DNA from: an uncultured Ruminiclostridium sp.
GTDB lineage: Bacteria > Bacillota > Clostridia > Oscillospirales > Ruminococcaceae
DNA length: 64,000 nucleotides
NCBI GenBank assembly: GCA_910588335.1
Contig: CAJUQV010000014.1
Location: forward strand, 1-64,000
Reading direction: 5' to 3'
The position numbers were made by a program, and so were the translations under genes. Positions 63,665 through 64,000 of this stretch are shown here, in pieces. The notes under the pieces are model-generated. The model saw only the letters and a list, made by a program, of their open reading frames with translations, searched no databases and had not been told where the DNA came from. The first letter of the stretch is position 1. Each line of letters begins with the position of its first letter.

Positions 63665-64000
63665 TTATTTTTTTTCGGTAATCCGCCTTATAATCGCACC
63701 CTTAGGATACGACCTTTCGCATACGGCCGTAAGTTTTTCTGTAGCCCTATTGGCTGTTTTTATCTCCTCGTTATCCGAATTGTACATTGCGGTCGGCTTA
63801 AAATTGACGGGCGCGCTTCCCGGTGTCAATACTTCCAAATCATCGTCAAGAGTAAAATAATTCCTTTGGGTGAGGAGCACTTTTCCGTTCTCGTACCCGT
63901 CGATTACTCCAACGAAATCACAGCTTCTCAGATAACCGCTGTTTTCGTATATCTGTGAAGCGTCGTATTTTCCGAAATAAAATCCGGTGCAATAATCCCT
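63665..64000 (-). CDS. Peptidase U32 family protein, C-terminal part (runs off the right edge)
   Basis: The reading frame is open to the window end. The visible part, 111 codons, matches the C-terminal domain of U32 collagenase-like peptidases: a beginning DYCTGFYFGKYDAS, then the VIDGYENGKVLLTQRNYF barrel with GDxLEV-like DDDLEVLTPGSAPVNF. The end is AIIRRITEKK. The gene is probably translated before the NUDIX gene. The internal GTG at 63880, from which a 71-residue frame can be read, is not a start. Known U32 members such as RlhA act in RNA modification. Confidence 0.8.
   Translation of the reverse strand, partial: RDYCTGFYFGKYDASQIYENSGYLRSCDFVGVIDGYENGKVLLTQRNYFTLDDDLEVLTPGSAPVNFKPTAMYNSDNEEIKTANRATEKLTAVCERSYPKGAIIRRITEKK

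Noticed and set aside
63665..63880. 71-codon gene starting at GTG 63880
   Set aside because: The frame stays open to the right edge and the sequence is continuous with a U32 peptidase domain, so it is the end of a longer gene.

Overview
The window is a low-to-moderate-GC chromosomal segment from a Gram-positive anaerobe, most likely a member of the Clostridia. The evidence is a DivIVA/SepF/LspA division and membrane cluster, RNase J, GdpP, a YlbF/RicA-family protein, a class 1B dihydroorotate dehydrogenase (PyrD plus PyrK), a split transketolase, ThyX, Hfq and AGGAGG-type ribosome binding sites. No rRNA, tRNA, CRISPR array, prophage or intact transposase gene was seen.

Layout. (1) 0.2-6.6 kb: a membrane diguanylate cyclase, a cysteine desulfurase-like protein with its small DUF3343 partner, and a nucleotidyltransferase/phosphomannomutase fusion. 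(2) 7.2-17.2 kb, plus strand: RNase J, gdpP, rplI, dnaB, tilS, hpt, ftsH, which joins two clusters that are separate in Bacillus subtilis. (3) 17.3-26.5 kb: a mixed accessory stretch with a radical SAM enzyme, an HxlR regulator, a VanRS-like two-component system with no van genes, a CLC antiporter, an MntP/YtaF-like protein, an M56 peptidase without a BlaI partner, an HD/NUDIX pair and a Cu/Zn superoxide dismutase. (4) 26.5-58.2 kb, minus strand throughout: about 30 kb of mostly housekeeping genes. In transcription order these are thyX, miaB, ricA-like, a HExxH protein, mutS, mutL, miaA, hfq, an HlyD-like adaptor, yggS, sepF, ylmH, divIVA, lspA, rluD, a HAD phosphatase, a methyltransferase fusion, the transketolase halves, then pyrC, pyrF, carA, carB, a membrane protein, a GNAT-MazG fusion, pyrK, pyrD and a phosphatase. 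It reads like the B. subtilis mutSL-miaA-hfq and ylm-divIVA-lspA-pyr neighbourhoods joined together. (5) 58.5-64 kb: a PatB-like C-S lyase, an HD-GYP protein, an HMGL-like enzyme, an NTF2-fold protein, a NUDIX hydrolase and the 3' end of a U32 peptidase gene that runs off the right edge.

Functional links. The pyr genes supply UMP; pyrB, pyrE and pyrR are not in the window. GGDEF and HD-GYP proteins indicate c-di-GMP signalling, and GdpP indicates c-di-AMP signalling. MiaA and MiaB modify the same tRNA adenosine, and MutS and MutL form mismatch repair.

The least explained content is non-coding. A family of short MITE-like elements has different terminal inverted repeats but shares one hairpin core (34.7, 37.35, 37.5, 48.9 and 56.7 kb, with a related element at 11.2 kb). 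One copy supplies the ribosome binding site and start codon of miaA. A second, unrelated family has two hairpins of variable sequence around a conserved linker (4.1, 20.9, 25.8, 58.3 and 63.0 kb, and probably the left edge) and always lies between genes, several times beside a promoter. I see no dedicated multi-gene novel system; the strongest undescribed candidates are these two repeat families and several unusual protein fusions.
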